Assembly (NCBI RefSeq): GCF_027105055.1
Contig: NZ_CP114264.1
Coordinates: 1,302,001 to 1,366,000 of the forward strand
Source: Acinetobacter sp. TR3
GTDB lineage: Bacteria; Pseudomonadota; Gammaproteobacteria; Pseudomonadales; Moraxellaceae
Length of the DNA stretch: 64,000 bases
Direction of reading: 5' to 3'
In this document: in pieces, positions 1 through 9,774 of the stretch
How the letters are laid out: every line of letters begins with the position of its first letter
Numbering within the stretch: the first letter of the stretch is position 1
Program-made: the position numbers and the translations under genes
Notes under the pieces: model-generated
The model's database searches: none
Told to the model about the DNA's origin: nothing
The model's input: only the letters and a program-made list of their open reading frames with translations

Positions 1-1
1 T

Positions 2-211
2 GTCCCTTATAACATTCCGAAAGGCAGTTTGGCAGCTTATTATCCTGAAACCAATCCATTAGTTGCCTTAGGTAGTCATGACAAATATGCCAAAATCCCA
101 GCATCAAAAAGTGTTCCTGTGATTCTGCATGCAGGGCAAGCACCTGAACATTTTAATCTTGCAGTTGCAGTCGATCCTGAACATGCCAATGAAAGGGTGA
201 GTCGTACATAG
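2..211 (+). CDS. Molybdopterin oxidoreductase, C-terminal end (partial)
   Basis: This is the last ~69 codons of a gene that begins before the window. The visible tail includes YNIPKGSLAAYYPETNPLV and then a short run ending at a TAG. The YYPETNPLV segment is typical of the C-terminal dinucleotide-binding end of the FdhF/YdeP family of formate-dehydrogenase-like molybdoenzymes. The next gene is fdhD, which activates such enzymes, so the context agrees. The main catalytic part and the Mo/Fe-S ligands lie outside the window, so the substrate cannot be judged. Confidence 0.72.
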   Translation, partial: VPYNIPKGSLAAYYPETNPLVALGSHDKYAKIPASKSVPVILHAGQAPEHFNLAVAVDPEHANERVSRT

Positions 212-258
212 CCTCTCGAAATTCAAAGTTCGATTAGGCAATGTGAATGAGGTAAAGT

Positions 259-1047
259 GTGGATACAAAAATTCGTGGCTATGAAACGGTGCAAGTGCAT
301 CGTTTCCATCGGGATATTTCAGAAAATGAGATGGACTATATTGTGCAGGAATATCCTGTTGCACTGATTTATAATGGGATTTCACATGCAGTGATGATGG
401 CAACGCCTTCAGACCTTGAAGTATTTGCCAAAGGCTTTAGTCTGTCTGAAGGGATTTTACATAGTCTAAGTGAGCTATATTCACTTGAGATTCGTCACAA
501 TACATTAGGGGTTGAAGTCGATATGACGATTTCCTCTCGTGCATTTATGGCGCTCAAAGAGCATCGCCGTATGATGGTCGGGCGTACAGGTTGTGGCTTA
601 TGTGGTGTGGAAAGCCTAAAACAACTCTATGCGAATTTACCTGTCGTAAATACAAGCGTCTCTTCGATCTGGCTAAATCAAATTCCGAATGCGATTGCCC
701 AACTCAAAGTCAGACAAAGAATTAGTGAACTCACTGGTGGCGCACATGCTGCGGCTTGGGTGGTGAAAGGTCAGATCGTGGCGTTATTTGAAGATGTTGG
801 TCGGCACAATGCTTTGGATAAATTAATCGGTTACTTGGCTGAACAGAAAATGAATGTTGCAGAAGGTTTTGTGGTGATGACCAGTCGTGCCAGTTATGAG
901 CTGATTCGCAAATGCGCACAATACAATATTGGACTATTGGCGACAATTTCTGCACCGACCAGTATGGCGATTGAGATGGCAAAACACTTAAATCTAACCT
1001 TGGCCAGTTTTTGCCGTGGTGATAGCTTTGTTTTATACACGCAATAA
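259..1047 (+). CDS. fdhD: Formate dehydrogenase accessory sulfurtransferase FdhD
   Basis: A 262-residue cytoplasmic protein of normal FdhD length. The family passes sulfur from a cysteine desulfurase to the molybdenum cofactor of formate dehydrogenases. The hallmark GRTGCGLCG motif is present, with Cys112 and Cys115 as the persulfide-carrying pair, followed by the SRASYEL and DSFVLYT segments usual near the family's C terminus. The start is GTG, preceded at a suitable distance by GAGGT. It lies 47 bases after the molybdoenzyme tail on the same strand, probably in one transcript, and presumably serves that enzyme. Confidence 0.92.
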   Translation: MDTKIRGYETVQVHRFHRDISENEMDYIVQEYPVALIYNGISHAVMMATPSDLEVFAKGFSLSEGILHSLSELYSLEIRHNTLGVEVDMTISSRAFMALKEHRRMMVGRTGCGLCGVESLKQLYANLPVVNTSVSSIWLNQIPNAIAQLKVRQRISELTGGAHAAAWVVKGQIVALFEDVGRHNALDKLIGYLAEQKMNVAEGFVVMTSRASYELIRKCAQYNIGLLATISAPTSMAIEMAKHLNLTLASFCRGDSFVLYTQ

Positions 1048-1273
1048 TAGTAATAATTTATGATTTGGTTATTTGCACGCCATTACCAAAGACATGCTCG
1101 AAAATATATTCCTCAGCAAAGAAAATAAAAAGATAGATCAATAGCTTGATTTTAGTATCGTCGTTTTAGGTCATTTATGCTTTGGCTAACCTCTAATTCT
1201 CTCGAAAATTTGACTGAGTAAATCTAAGCAACTGCAAATAAAGACTTCATTTGCGGTTGCTAGAATATTGAGC

Positions 1274-1669
1274 TTATTGTGCAACCAAGTACTGCTGTAA
1301 CTGTACGCGGAATTGATCTGGGATACGGCCTGATTTTTGTGTGCTGAAATCAAAATACACTTGAACCGCTTTGCCACGTGCAACGCAATGCTCATTTTGC
1401 CAAGCTTCATGTGCCACAATAAAAGAAGAATTGCCAATATGCTCAATCCATGTTTTGATTTCGATATCAGCGCCGTAATAGATTTGGGCAACAAAATCGA
1501 CTTCCACTCGAGCCAGAATCAAAGGCAGATTTTTGATTTCCATACTTGGGTTAAATAGGCGAAAAACAGGTTCACGTGCTGTTTCAAACCAGCCAGTGAT
1601 CACCGTATTGTTGATATGTCCAAAAGCATCGGTTTCATAGAATCTTGGTGTAATCGAAAGTGTAAACAT
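1274..1669 (-). CDS. Acyl-CoA thioesterase, 4HBT/YbgC-like hotdog fold
   Basis: A protein of about 131 residues. Its N terminus, SITPRFYETDAFGHINNT, carries the D-x-x-GH-x-NN signature of the 4-hydroxybenzoyl-CoA thioesterase (hotdog) family, with the Asp as the likely catalytic residue. Members hydrolyse acyl-CoA thioesters in the cytosol; the exact substrate is unknown. An upstream in-frame TTG at 1780 would add 37 residues that do not resemble the family and would run into adeC, so the ATG at 1669 is preferred. It is convergent to fdhD and downstream of adeC. Confidence 0.8.
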   Translation of the reverse strand: MFTLSITPRFYETDAFGHINNTVITGWFETAREPVFRLFNPSMEIKNLPLILARVEVDFVAQIYYGADIEIKTWIEHIGNSSFIVAHEAWQNEHCVARGKAVQVYFDFSTQKSGRIPDQFRVQLQQYLVAQ

Positions 1670-1710
1670 GGATTCACTGTTATTTTCTGATTTAAACCTA
1701 AACACTATAA

Positions 1711-1735
1711 GGGCTGAGTCTGTAAAAATCAGCCC
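1711..1735 (-). terminator. Hairpin after adeC
   Basis: A 7-bp perfect stem, GGGCTGA paired with TCAGCCC, lies 20 bases beyond the adeC stop codon. On the minus strand it is followed only by TTATAG, so the U-tract is poor. It may end the adeABC transcript or only protect its 3' end. Confidence 0.45.
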
Positions 1736-1754
1736 AAATAGTCGACTTAAGCGT

Positions 1755-3155
1755 TTACGAGGCTCGAGATAAACCACCACCGAGCGCTTTATACAATTCG
1801 ATCTGATTATTTAACTTGCTTTGTTCTAGCATCAGTAAACCTTGCTGTGCCGCATAAGCAGAACGTTGTGCATCCAATACGGTCAGATAACTATCAATAC
1901 CCGCTCTAAATCGAGCCGTGGATAATTTATAAGTGGTCTCAGTGGCAGAGACTAAACGACGTTGTGCTGCTAAACGCTCATCAATATGTGCATGTGCAGC
2001 AAGGGCATCGTTGACTTCACGAAAAGCGGATTGGATGGCTTTCTCATAATTAGAGAGTGCTATGTTCTGATCTATTTTTGAAATTTTAATATTGGCTTTA
2101 CGTGTACCCCAATCGAAAATGGGGAGGTCGATACTTGGTCCAATTGACCAAGAGAAGCCACCAGATTTGAATAAATCTTTGAGATCTGCCGATGCATATC
2201 CTGCTGAACCTGTCAGGCTAATGGTAGGGAACATCCGTGCTTTGGCTGCACCAACATTTGCGCCAGCAGCCTGCAACTGATATTCAGCACCTTTTAAGTC
2301 TGGACGGTTATTCAGTAAATCGCTGCTTAATCCAGTTGCAAAGATTTTTTCTTGGGTAATATTCAAGATTGCGTGGTCAGGCAGTAAACTCTTAGGAATC
2401 GTTTGCCCCGCCAATAGATCCAGTAAGTTATGTGCTTGTGCCACTTGAGTTTTATAGGCGGCAACATCATTTCGGGCAGTTTCAACCGATATCTGTGCTT
2501 GACGCAGCGGAACTTCGCTATCAATTCCAACATCAAAACGTTTTTTATTCAGGTTGTAGAAATCGAGCTGTGCTTTTAAGGTCTGCTCAGCTAGATTTAA
2601 ATTGGCTTTTGCATAGGCATAATCCAACCATGCTTGCGAAACTTGGCTGACTAAACTGATCTGCATGGCTTCTTGTGCGCTTTGCGTGGCAAAGTAATTA
2701 TTCAACGCCACATCTTTTAAGCTTTTGACACGTCCCCAAAAATCCAGTTCATAAGCCGTCATTCCTAGACCGACTTGAAAAGTTGAATAAGGATTGTTTG
2801 GGTTCGCAGATGGATTCACCTGTCGAACAGCACTGCCATTTGCTCCAATAGTCGGTAACTGATCATTTTTGCTGATTTGATATTGTTGCTGTGCACGTTG
2901 GATATTCAGTGTTGCAGTGCGTAAATCACGGTTGCTATTTAAGCTGATTTCAATCACTTGCAATAAACGTGCGTTGGTAAAGAATTGTTGATAACCCTGA
3001 TTGGCAATCGAAGTCCCAACTCTGGTTTGAGAAAAATTTTGTGGAATATCGGATTTAATCATAGGTTTTGGTGCCTGCATATTCATACACGCTGTCAAGG
3101 CAATTGAAAGCGTAGAGACAAGCAGGCCACGAGATAAGACAGCCGTTTTAGACAT
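1755..3155 (-). CDS. adeC: Outer-membrane factor lipoprotein of the AdeABC efflux pump
   Basis: A TolC/OprM-type outer-membrane channel of about 466 residues. The N terminus MSKTAVLSRGLLVSTLSIAL is followed by a lipobox LTAC with the lipidated cysteine at residue 23. The body has the two repeated coiled-coil/barrel segments of the family (NLNKKRFDVGIDSEVPLRQA, and later TARFRAGIDSYLTVLDAQRS). It forms the exit duct for the AdeA-AdeB inner-membrane complex. The ATG at 3155 is chosen because GGAG sits 8 bases upstream. A TTG at 3167 would include that ribosome-binding site in the coding region. It is 80 bases downstream of adeB and probably in the same operon. Some Acinetobacter strains lack adeC; here it is intact. 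Confidence 0.9.
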   Translation of the reverse strand: MSKTAVLSRGLLVSTLSIALTACMNMQAPKPMIKSDIPQNFSQTRVGTSIANQGYQQFFTNARLLQVIEISLNSNRDLRTATLNIQRAQQQYQISKNDQLPTIGANGSAVRQVNPSANPNNPYSTFQVGLGMTAYELDFWGRVKSLKDVALNNYFATQSAQEAMQISLVSQVSQAWLDYAYAKANLNLAEQTLKAQLDFYNLNKKRFDVGIDSEVPLRQAQISVETARNDVAAYKTQVAQAHNLLDLLAGQTIPKSLLPDHAILNITQEKIFATGLSSDLLNNRPDLKGAEYQLQAAGANVGAAKARMFPTISLTGSAGYASADLKDLFKSGGFSWSIGPSIDLPIFDWGTRKANIKISKIDQNIALSNYEKAIQSAFREVNDALAAHAHIDERLAAQRRLVSATETTYKLSTARFRAGIDSYLTVLDAQRSAYAAQQGLLMLEQSKLNNQIELYKALGGGLSRAS

Positions 3156-3234
3156 GGTCTTCTCCAAATAAGATGAGGATAAATACTGAGGAGGAGTCAG
3201 AGGAAATCATTTGATTCCCTCTGCTCAATGTCAG

Positions 3235-6200
3235 TTAAGATGGATTTTTTTGTTTCGAGGAAAACAGTTTTTCAACTGCACCCAGAATGAAAATGAAGAA
3301 CACTGGAACAAAGAAGATTGCCAGAATCGTCGCTGAAATCATGCCGCCAAATACACCTGTACCTAAGGCATGCTGTGTTTCTGAACTTGCGCCTGAGGCG
3401 ATAACCAATGGAATCACACCACAGGTAAAGGCTAACGAAGTCATCAGAATAGGGCGTAGACGGAGTTTTGCTGCTGCCACAGTGGCTTCGACTAAACTCA
3501 TGCCTTCTTCTTTCAACATCTTGGCAAATTCAACAATCAGAATCGCGTTCTTGGCAGATAAACCAATAATGGTAATCAGACCAATTTTAAAGAATACATC
3601 GTTCATCAAGCCTCGAGACATAATTGCAACCACTGCACCAAAGATACCCAAAGGCACGACCAGCATCACTGAAAGTGGAATTGCCCAACTTTCATAAAGT
3701 GCAGCCAGAACAAGGAATACCACCAGCATAGAAAGGGCAAGTAAGAACGCCATCTGCGATTCTGATTGCTTTTCCTGCAAGGAAATACCTGTCCATTCAT
3801 AACCGATGCCTTTTGGCAATTTAGCAATCAGGTGTTCCATTTCACGCATAGCATCGCCTGATGAGGTATCAAAGTTCGGGATACCTGCAATACTCAACGA
3901 TGGACGACCGTTATAGCGATTGTATTGTTGTGGTGCTTTACTCCATTGCGGTGTCACCACTTCAGACAGAGAAACCAACTGCCCATTTGAACCCATCACT
4001 TTCAGATTCAAAATATCTTTTAATTGCATACGTGATTTGGCATCGACCTGTACGATCACTTGTTGCATGCGTCCCTGATTTGGGAAATCGTTGATATACA
4101 TCGAACCCATTGACGTTGAAATGATGTCAGAAACGTCAGAGAATTTCACACCCAGAACATTCAATTTTGCACGATCAATTTTTAAAGAAATATTGTCGCC
4201 TTGCGGTAAGCCTTCATTCCAGACCATATAGAATTTTTTGTTCTTGGCAGCCATTTCCATGAGCTGGTCTTGGGCAGCTAAAAGTGCAGGCATACCTAAG
4301 TTGGCACGGTCTTGCAAGCGTAAGCTAAAGCCCGAAAATGTACCCAATTCATCAATGGCAGGAGGTAATACCGCCATTGTTGCACCTTCTTTACTGTGCG
4401 CCATCGTGGCATTAACCGCATTGGTCATTTCAGTTGCTGTTGCTGTTGAAGTACGGTCTTTAAAGTCAGTTAATGTGGTAAAAGCGACAGCCACGTTTTG
4501 ACCTGAGCCACTAAAGCCCCAACCCATGATGGTTGTGTTACTTTTAACATTTGGATTGTCTTTTAGACTACTTTCAAATTGATTGATCACACCTCGCGTT
4601 CTTTCAGCAGTGGCATCTGATGGCAATTGGAATGAGGTCATAAACCAGCCTTGATCTTCCTCAGGCATAAAGGCTGTAGGCCAATACTTCATACCTGCAA
4701 AGGTAAGTCCTGTAATCACTACAAAGATCACCATCATCGGAATGCTATGTTTAATCACTTTAAGCAGGATCAATTCATACTTTTTAGTGACCTTATCGAA
4801 GCTGCGATCAAACCATGCAAAAAAGCCTTTCTTCTGATGATGGCCATCAATTGGTTTAAGAATCGTGGCGCACAATGCAGGCGTTAAGATTAATGCCAAT
4901 AATGCTGAGAATAGAATTGAGACTGACATGGTTAAGGTAAATTGTTGATAGATAATCCCGATCGAACCACTGGCAAATGCCATCGGTAAGAACACCGCTG
5001 CCAAGACTAAGGTAATTCCAATAATCGGGCTGGTAATTTCCTTCATTGCCTTGGAAGTTGCTTCTTTTGGAGGAAGTCCTTCAGTCGCCATAATTCGTTC
5101 AACATTTTCGACCACCACAATCGCATCATCGACGATAATACCAATCGCAAGCACCATACCAAACATGGTGAGGACATTGATTGAGAAACCTGCCAGTAGC
5201 ATCACCGCAAAAGTGCCCAGTAATGCAATCGGTGCAACAATCGCTGGAATCAGGGTATAGCGAACATTATGCAAGAATAAATACATGACAATGAAAACCA
5301 GTACCATGGCTTCAAGTAAGGTATGAATCACTTTTTCAATCGAAATTTTGACAAAAGGTGCGGTATCATAAGGAATACTAAATTGCATGCCATCAGGTAA
5401 ATTCAGGTTTAATTCCTCAATTTTTGCTCTGACACCTTCCGCTGTTTTGACAGCATTGGCACCTGGGCTGAGCTGAATCGCAGCAGCCGTTGCAGGTTTG
5501 CCATCTTCTAAAATCGCAAAGTTATAGGCCTGTGAACCCATTTCAACTTCAGCCACATCAGAAAGTTTAATCACGCTACCGCTGGTTTTACTTTTGAGGC
5601 TGATATTTTTAAATTGTTCAACATCACCTAATTGACCTTGTGCCGATAATGGGATGGTAATCAATTGACCTTTAGGTGCGGGAAGATCACCGAGTCGACC
5701 TGGTGCGATCTCGACGTTATTTTCACGGATGGCATTATTAACGTCACTAATTGATAGACCATAAGACACCAATTTATTGGGATCAACCCAAATCCGCATG
5801 GCTTTTTCGGCACCGAAGGATTGAACTTTACCCACGCCTTCAACACGTTTCAGTTCTTCGACAACGTTACGGACCAGATAATCACTGAGATCAACTTCGG
5901 AATACTGCCCATTGGGTGAATTGATTCCAACCAGCATCAGGAAGCCCGAAGACGATGCCTCAACTTGCAAGCCTTGTTGACGAACCACTTGCGGTAAACG
6001 AGCTTCAATAGCTTTGATCTTGTTTTGTACATCGACCTGTGCCATTTCAACATCTGTACCCGGTTTAAACGTTGCAGAAATTTCTGCCGTACCCGAAGTA
6101 TCCGTAGTTGAGCTGTAATAGAGCAGATTTTTTACACCCGATAATTCTCTTTCAATGAGCGTGACGACGCTATCATTGATAGTTTTTGCCGTCGCACCCG

Positions 6201-6354
6201 GATAAGTCGCGCTAATATTGACTTGTGGTGGTGCAACACTTGGAAAGCGGGCAATCGGCAGTTTGGGAATGCTCAGTAACCCGAACAAGATAATGAAAAT
6301 CGCAATCACCCATGCGAAGACAGGACGGCGAATGAAGAATTGTGACATCATCAT
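3235..6354 (-). CDS. adeB: RND multidrug efflux transporter AdeB
   Basis: A full-length 1039-residue inner-membrane proton/drug antiporter of the HAE1 RND family. It begins MMMSQFFIRRPVFAWVIAI (first transmembrane helix). It has the intramembrane proton-relay stretch GIIVDDAIVVVENVERIMA in helix 4 with the Asp-Asp pair, and the duplicated helix sets around residues 340-560 and 870-1030. Its sequence closely follows the known A. baumannii AdeB, which exports aminoglycosides, tetracyclines, tigecycline and others. The start ATG overlaps the adeA stop in an ATGA, and GGAG lies just before it, so translation is coupled. No truncation is visible. Confidence 0.96.
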   Translation of the reverse strand: MMMSQFFIRRPVFAWVIAIFIILFGLLSIPKLPIARFPSVAPPQVNISATYPGATAKTINDSVVTLIERELSGVKNLLYYSSTTDTSGTAEISATFKPGTDVEMAQVDVQNKIKAIEARLPQVVRQQGLQVEASSSGFLMLVGINSPNGQYSEVDLSDYLVRNVVEELKRVEGVGKVQSFGAEKAMRIWVDPNKLVSYGLSISDVNNAIRENNVEIAPGRLGDLPAPKGQLITIPLSAQGQLGDVEQFKNISLKSKTSGSVIKLSDVAEVEMGSQAYNFAILEDGKPATAAAIQLSPGANAVKTAEGVRAKIEELNLNLPDGMQFSIPYDTAPFVKISIEKVIHTLLEAMVLVFIVMYLFLHNVRYTLIPAIVAPIALLGTFAVMLLAGFSINVLTMFGMVLAIGIIVDDAIVVVENVERIMATEGLPPKEATSKAMKEITSPIIGITLVLAAVFLPMAFASGSIGIIYQQFTLTMSVSILFSALLALILTPALCATILKPIDGHHQKKGFFAWFDRSFDKVTKKYELILLKVIKHSIPMMVIFVVITGLTFAGMKYWPTAFMPEEDQGWFMTSFQLPSDATAERTRGVINQFESSLKDNPNVKSNTTIMGWGFSGSGQNVAVAFTTLTDFKDRTSTATATEMTNAVNATMAHSKEGATMAVLPPAIDELGTFSGFSLRLQDRANLGMPALLAAQDQLMEMAAKNKKFYMVWNEGLPQGDNISLKIDRAKLNVLGVKFSDVSDIISTSMGSMYINDFPNQGRMQQVIVQVDAKSRMQLKDILNLKVMGSNGQLVSLSEVVTPQWSKAPQQYNRYNGRPSLSIAGIPNFDTSSGDAMREMEHLIAKLPKGIGYEWTGISLQEKQSESQMAFLLALSMLVVFLVLAALYESWAIPLSVMLVVPLGIFGAVVAIMSRGLMNDVFFKIGLITIIGLSAKNAILIVEFAKMLKEEGMSLVEATVAAAKLRLRPILMTSLAFTCGVIPLVIASGASSETQHALGTGVFGGMISATILAIFFVPVFFIFILGAVEKLFSSKQKNPS

Positions 6355-7496
6355 TGAGCTCCTTGTGTTTCAGGTATTTTCCAGTTGCTAATTTCAAGTT
6401 TTTGATTGGGCTGAATACGATCAACACCTTCCACAACGATTTTGTCACCTGTTTTAAGGCCTTTATTGGCAATGTAGAACTGATCATATTGTTGTCCCAG
6501 TTCAATCGGGCGAATATCTGCGGAACCTTTGGCATTGATCACATAAACTTGCGGGTCGCCATTGATATTGCGTTGAATTGCTTGGGCAGGGACTAGCAAA
6601 GCTTGAGGCACTGAAGCACGGTCGATATTCACTCGCACATACATGCCTGGAAGGAGTTTCCGTTCAGGATTCTGAACTTCGATACGAATGGTGACATCAC
6701 CTGTTTCAGGGTCAACATTAATGTCTTCAAATAGCATTTTGGCGGTGACGTTATACGCTTGACCATGGCTATTAGAAATACGGACAGTTTTTTCATTATT
6801 GGCAGACAATTCACCGCTTTGTAGCGCAGCCTGCAAAGTCTCGTATTCACTAATCGACTGTTTTACATCCACATAAACCTTGTCGATCTGTTGTATGGTT
6901 GCCATTTTATTTGTATCGCCTTGGCTGACTAGGGCACCTTCTGTTACGAATGATTGCCCAATACGACCTGAAATTGGGGCGCGAACAGTGGCATATTGCA
7001 GATTTAGGTTTTGACGAGCTAATAAGGCTTTCATCTGAGCAACATCCGCCAAAGCCTGACGATACGCAGCTTGAGCATTACTAACTTCTTGCTTACTGAT
7101 TGCATTACTTGGAAGTAATTGTTCAAAACGTTCCAATTGAATTTTTAAACGGGCGACTTCAGCTTCAGCTTTATTTAGAGAAGCACGATTACTATTCACA
7201 TCAGCCTGAAAAGTTTCCGCGTTAATTTTATAAAGTGCTTGGCCTGCTTTAACTTCACTGCCTTGTCTGAATAATACCTTTTCAATAATACCGCCGACTT
7301 GAGGGCGAATCTCAGCAGTTCGGAAAGCCTGTACCCGTGCTGGTAAGTTTTCACTAAAGTTCACTAATTGCGGCTGAATATTTAAAACGCTCACTTTGGC
7401 AGTAGGTGTTTCTGCTGGCTTTGCCTCCTCAGAACCACAGCCTTGTAGCACGAGTCCGATAGATAAAAATAATGGAAGTAATAGATGCTTTTGCAT
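6351..7496 (-). CDS. adeA: Periplasmic adaptor (membrane-fusion) lipoprotein AdeA
   Basis: A membrane-fusion protein of about 381 residues that bridges AdeB to AdeC in the periplasm. The N terminus MQKHLLLPLFLSIGLVLQGC is a lipoprotein signal with a lipidated Cys. The usual order follows: beta-barrel/lipoyl half (AEIRPQVGGIIEKVLFRQGS), alpha-hairpin around residues 95-165, second lipoyl half (ATVRAPISGRIGQ) and membrane-proximal domain. The ATG at 7496 matches A. baumannii AdeA; a TTG three codons earlier is less likely. The C terminus is shorter than that of the best-known A. baumannii protein. It is the first gene of adeABC. Confidence 0.95.
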   Translation of the reverse strand: MQKHLLLPLFLSIGLVLQGCGSEEAKPAETPTAKVSVLNIQPQLVNFSENLPARVQAFRTAEIRPQVGGIIEKVLFRQGSEVKAGQALYKINAETFQADVNSNRASLNKAEAEVARLKIQLERFEQLLPSNAISKQEVSNAQAAYRQALADVAQMKALLARQNLNLQYATVRAPISGRIGQSFVTEGALVSQGDTNKMATIQQIDKVYVDVKQSISEYETLQAALQSGELSANNEKTVRISNSHGQAYNVTAKMLFEDINVDPETGDVTIRIEVQNPERKLLPGMYVRVNIDRASVPQALLVPAQAIQRNINGDPQVYVINAKGSADIRPIELGQQYDQFYIANKGLKTGDKIVVEGVDRIQPNQKLEISNWKIPETQGAQ

Positions 7497-7563
7497 TCTG
7501 TCCAAGCCTTGGGAGTTTCTGATGCTGACATTATTTTCCAGCTTTGTGTAACCAATATCGGGG

Positions 7564-7584
7564 AAGTGTGGAAAAAGTGTGGAG
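7564..7584. promoter_or_regulatory. AdeR-type 10-bp direct repeat operator
   Basis: Two direct repeats, AAGTGTGGAA (7564-7573) and AAGTGTGGAG (7575-7584), are separated by one A. They lie in the 143-base space between divergent adeA and adeR. From the literature on A. baumannii, AdeR binds a tandem 10-bp repeat of this sequence with a one-base spacer between adeRS and adeABC. Nine of ten bases are identical between the two half-sites here; only the last base of the first differs. Confidence 0.85.
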
Positions 7585-7639
7585 ATAATCAGATAAATCA
7601 GCGTATGATGAATCGATTGTTTTATTGATCTTGATCGTT

Positions 7640-8371
7640 ATGTTTGAGCATTCCTTTTCTTTCGATTGTCACGATAAACTTATTCTTGTGGTAGAGGATG
7701 AGTATGATATTGGAGACATTATCGAGCACTATCTCAAGCGTGAAGGGATGCGTGTCATTCGGGCAATGAATGGCAAACAGGCGATTGAAATCCATGCCGC
7801 ACAAACAATTGATCTCATTGTGTTGGATATAAAATTGCCTGAACTGAATGGCTGGGACGTGCTGAGCAAAATTCGTCAAAAGGCGCAAACCCCTGTCATT
7901 ATGCTTACGGCATTGGATCAGGAAATTGATAAGGTCATGGCATTAAGAATTGGTGCGGATGATTTTGTAGTCAAACCCTTTAATCCGAATGAAGTTGTGG
8001 CTCGCGTTCAAGCAGTGCTGCGACGAACACAGCAGAGTCAGCCGGTACTTAATAGAAATCTAAGTTATAAGAATATTGAAATTAATACCGAGATTCATAG
8101 TGTTTATATTCATCAGCAGCATAAAAAAGTGATGCTAAATTTAACCTTAACTGAATATAAAATCTTACTGCAAATGATTGATCATCCTCATAAAGTATTT
8201 ACTCGTAGTGAGCTTTTAAATCATTGTCTGCCTGATGGTGATGCATTAGAACGTACAGTAGATAGTCATGTCAGTAAATTAAGAAAAAAATTAGAGGAGC
8301 ATGGATTGCAGCAGATGTTGATTAACGTGCGTGGGGTCGGTTACCGACTCGATCATCCGCAGGAAATATAG
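7640..8371 (+). CDS. adeR: Two-component response regulator AdeR
   Basis: An OmpR/PhoB-type regulator of 243 residues. The receiver domain occupies roughly residues 12-130, with acidic residues Glu19/Asp20, phospho-acceptor Asp63 (LIVLDIKLPEL) and the conserved Thr and Lys (MLTALD, VVKPF). The winged-helix DNA-binding domain follows, with TLTEYKILLQM and RTVDSHVSKLRKKL, ending in GVGYRLDHP. It matches A. baumannii AdeR, an activator of adeABC. The ATG at 7640 is preferred over a TTG at 7625 by homology (MFEHSFSFD). Asp20, a site of resistance mutations in A. baumannii, is unchanged. Confidence 0.95.
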   Translation: MFEHSFSFDCHDKLILVVEDEYDIGDIIEHYLKREGMRVIRAMNGKQAIEIHAAQTIDLIVLDIKLPELNGWDVLSKIRQKAQTPVIMLTALDQEIDKVMALRIGADDFVVKPFNPNEVVARVQAVLRRTQQSQPVLNRNLSYKNIEINTEIHSVYIHQQHKKVMLNLTLTEYKILLQMIDHPHKVFTRSELLNHCLPDGDALERTVDSHVSKLRKKLEEHGLQQMLINVRGVGYRLDHPQEI

Positions 8372-8414
8372 TGTAGTCAAATGATCAACATGCAAGTTAT
8401 CTGGAAAAAATGTT

Positions 8415-9494
8415 ATGAAAAGTCACTCAGGAATCAGTAAACAGCTCTTTATTGCCTTAAGTATTGTGAACTTAAGTGTGACACTTTTTTCAGTTTTTCT
8501 GGGCTATTTCATTTATAACTATGCCATCGATGCGGGATGGATTACTTTAAGTTCATTACAAGAAGATTGGACGGAATTCCATTTTGTCGATTGGATTTGG
8601 CTATCTGCGGTGATTTTTTGTGGTGGTATCATTTCTATCATTATTGGAATGCATCTTGCCCAACGTTTTATTAAGCCGATCAATTTCTTGGCGGATGCAG
8701 CAAAAAAAATTAGTCAGGGCGATCTATCCGCGCGGGCTGATGACAGTCAAATTCATTCCACTGAAATAGCTGAGTTGATGCATAACTTTAATAGTATGGC
8801 GAAACAATTAGAAAGTTCTGTTAAAAAAGCCCAACTTTGGAATGCAGCAATTGCACATGAATTAAGAACACCAATCACAATTTTACAAGGACGTTTACAA
8901 GGTGTTTTAGATGGTGTTTTTAAACCTGATGAAATCTTATTTAAAAGTCTACTCAATCAAGTTGAGGGTTTGTCTCATCTTGTTGAAGATCTTCGTACAG
9001 TGAGCCTTGTTGAAAATCAACAACTACGATTAAATCATGAATGGGTCGATATTCAGGACAGCGTTGAAAAAGTATTAAAAATATTTGAACAAAGATTCAC
9101 TACAGCAAATTTAACTGCTCAACTGCAATTAACGACGACTCTTATTTTTTGTGACCGACGACGTATCGAACAAATATTAATTGCTTTATTTGATAATGCT
9201 GTTCGATACGCCAATGCAGGGACAATTAGAATTTCTTCAAGTAGCACCGCTAAAGAATGGATTTTAAACATTGAAGATGAAGGGCCGGGCATTTCTCAAG
9301 AATATCAACAAGATTTATTCAATCCTTTTTTTAGATTGGAACAGTCAAGGAATAAAGAATTTGGTGATACAGGTTTGGGTTTAGCTGTTGTATATGCGAT
9401 TGTAATTGCGCATAAAGGTTCAATTGAATATAGTAATCCGAATCAGAATAGTGTGTTTAGCATCAAATTACCGATACAAAAAGATCATATATAA
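8415..9494 (+). CDS. adeS: Sensor histidine kinase AdeS
   Basis: A 359-residue membrane sensor. Two transmembrane helices (about residues 10-34 and 58-80) flank a short periplasmic loop. A HAMP domain (about 81-132) follows, then the phospho-acceptor helix AIAHELRTPITILQG with His148. The ATP-binding domain shows the N box (LFDNAVRYANAG), G1 (EDEGPGIS) and G2 (GDTGLGLAVV). It phosphorylates AdeR. Thr152 in the H box, equivalent to the A. baumannii T153 often mutated in overexpressing isolates, is wild type. It lies 43 bases after adeR and is co-transcribed. Confidence 0.95.
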   Translation: MKSHSGISKQLFIALSIVNLSVTLFSVFLGYFIYNYAIDAGWITLSSLQEDWTEFHFVDWIWLSAVIFCGGIISIIIGMHLAQRFIKPINFLADAAKKISQGDLSARADDSQIHSTEIAELMHNFNSMAKQLESSVKKAQLWNAAIAHELRTPITILQGRLQGVLDGVFKPDEILFKSLLNQVEGLSHLVEDLRTVSLVENQQLRLNHEWVDIQDSVEKVLKIFEQRFTTANLTAQLQLTTTLIFCDRRRIEQILIALFDNAVRYANAGTIRISSSSTAKEWILNIEDEGPGISQEYQQDLFNPFFRLEQSRNKEFGDTGLGLAVVYAIVIAHKGSIEYSNPNQNSVFSIKLPIQKDHI

Positions 9495-9774
9495 ACTTTT
9501 TGAAAGTTGAAAATTTAGGTTGTATTTAACTAAAACGTAAGTCTTTATAAATTATCCTTCTTAATTTCGATGGTTTAAATAAGAAATTCTAATTAAAATT
9601 TCATTTGCGAATATATTTTTATTCAAATATAACATTAGTAGTTCTACGATAATTCTTGTTGAAATTAAGTATACATATCTCAATTTTGTTAAATTATGTG
9701 TTCAATTTGATATTTTTGTAGTATTGTATGCACAGAATTTGAATAAATAACAACTTTTAGTGCAGGTTGAAAAT

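Noticed and set aside
104..403. Minus-strand 99-codon frame opposite fdhD start
   Set aside because: It lies wholly against the molybdoenzyme tail and fdhD and has no protein-like motif.
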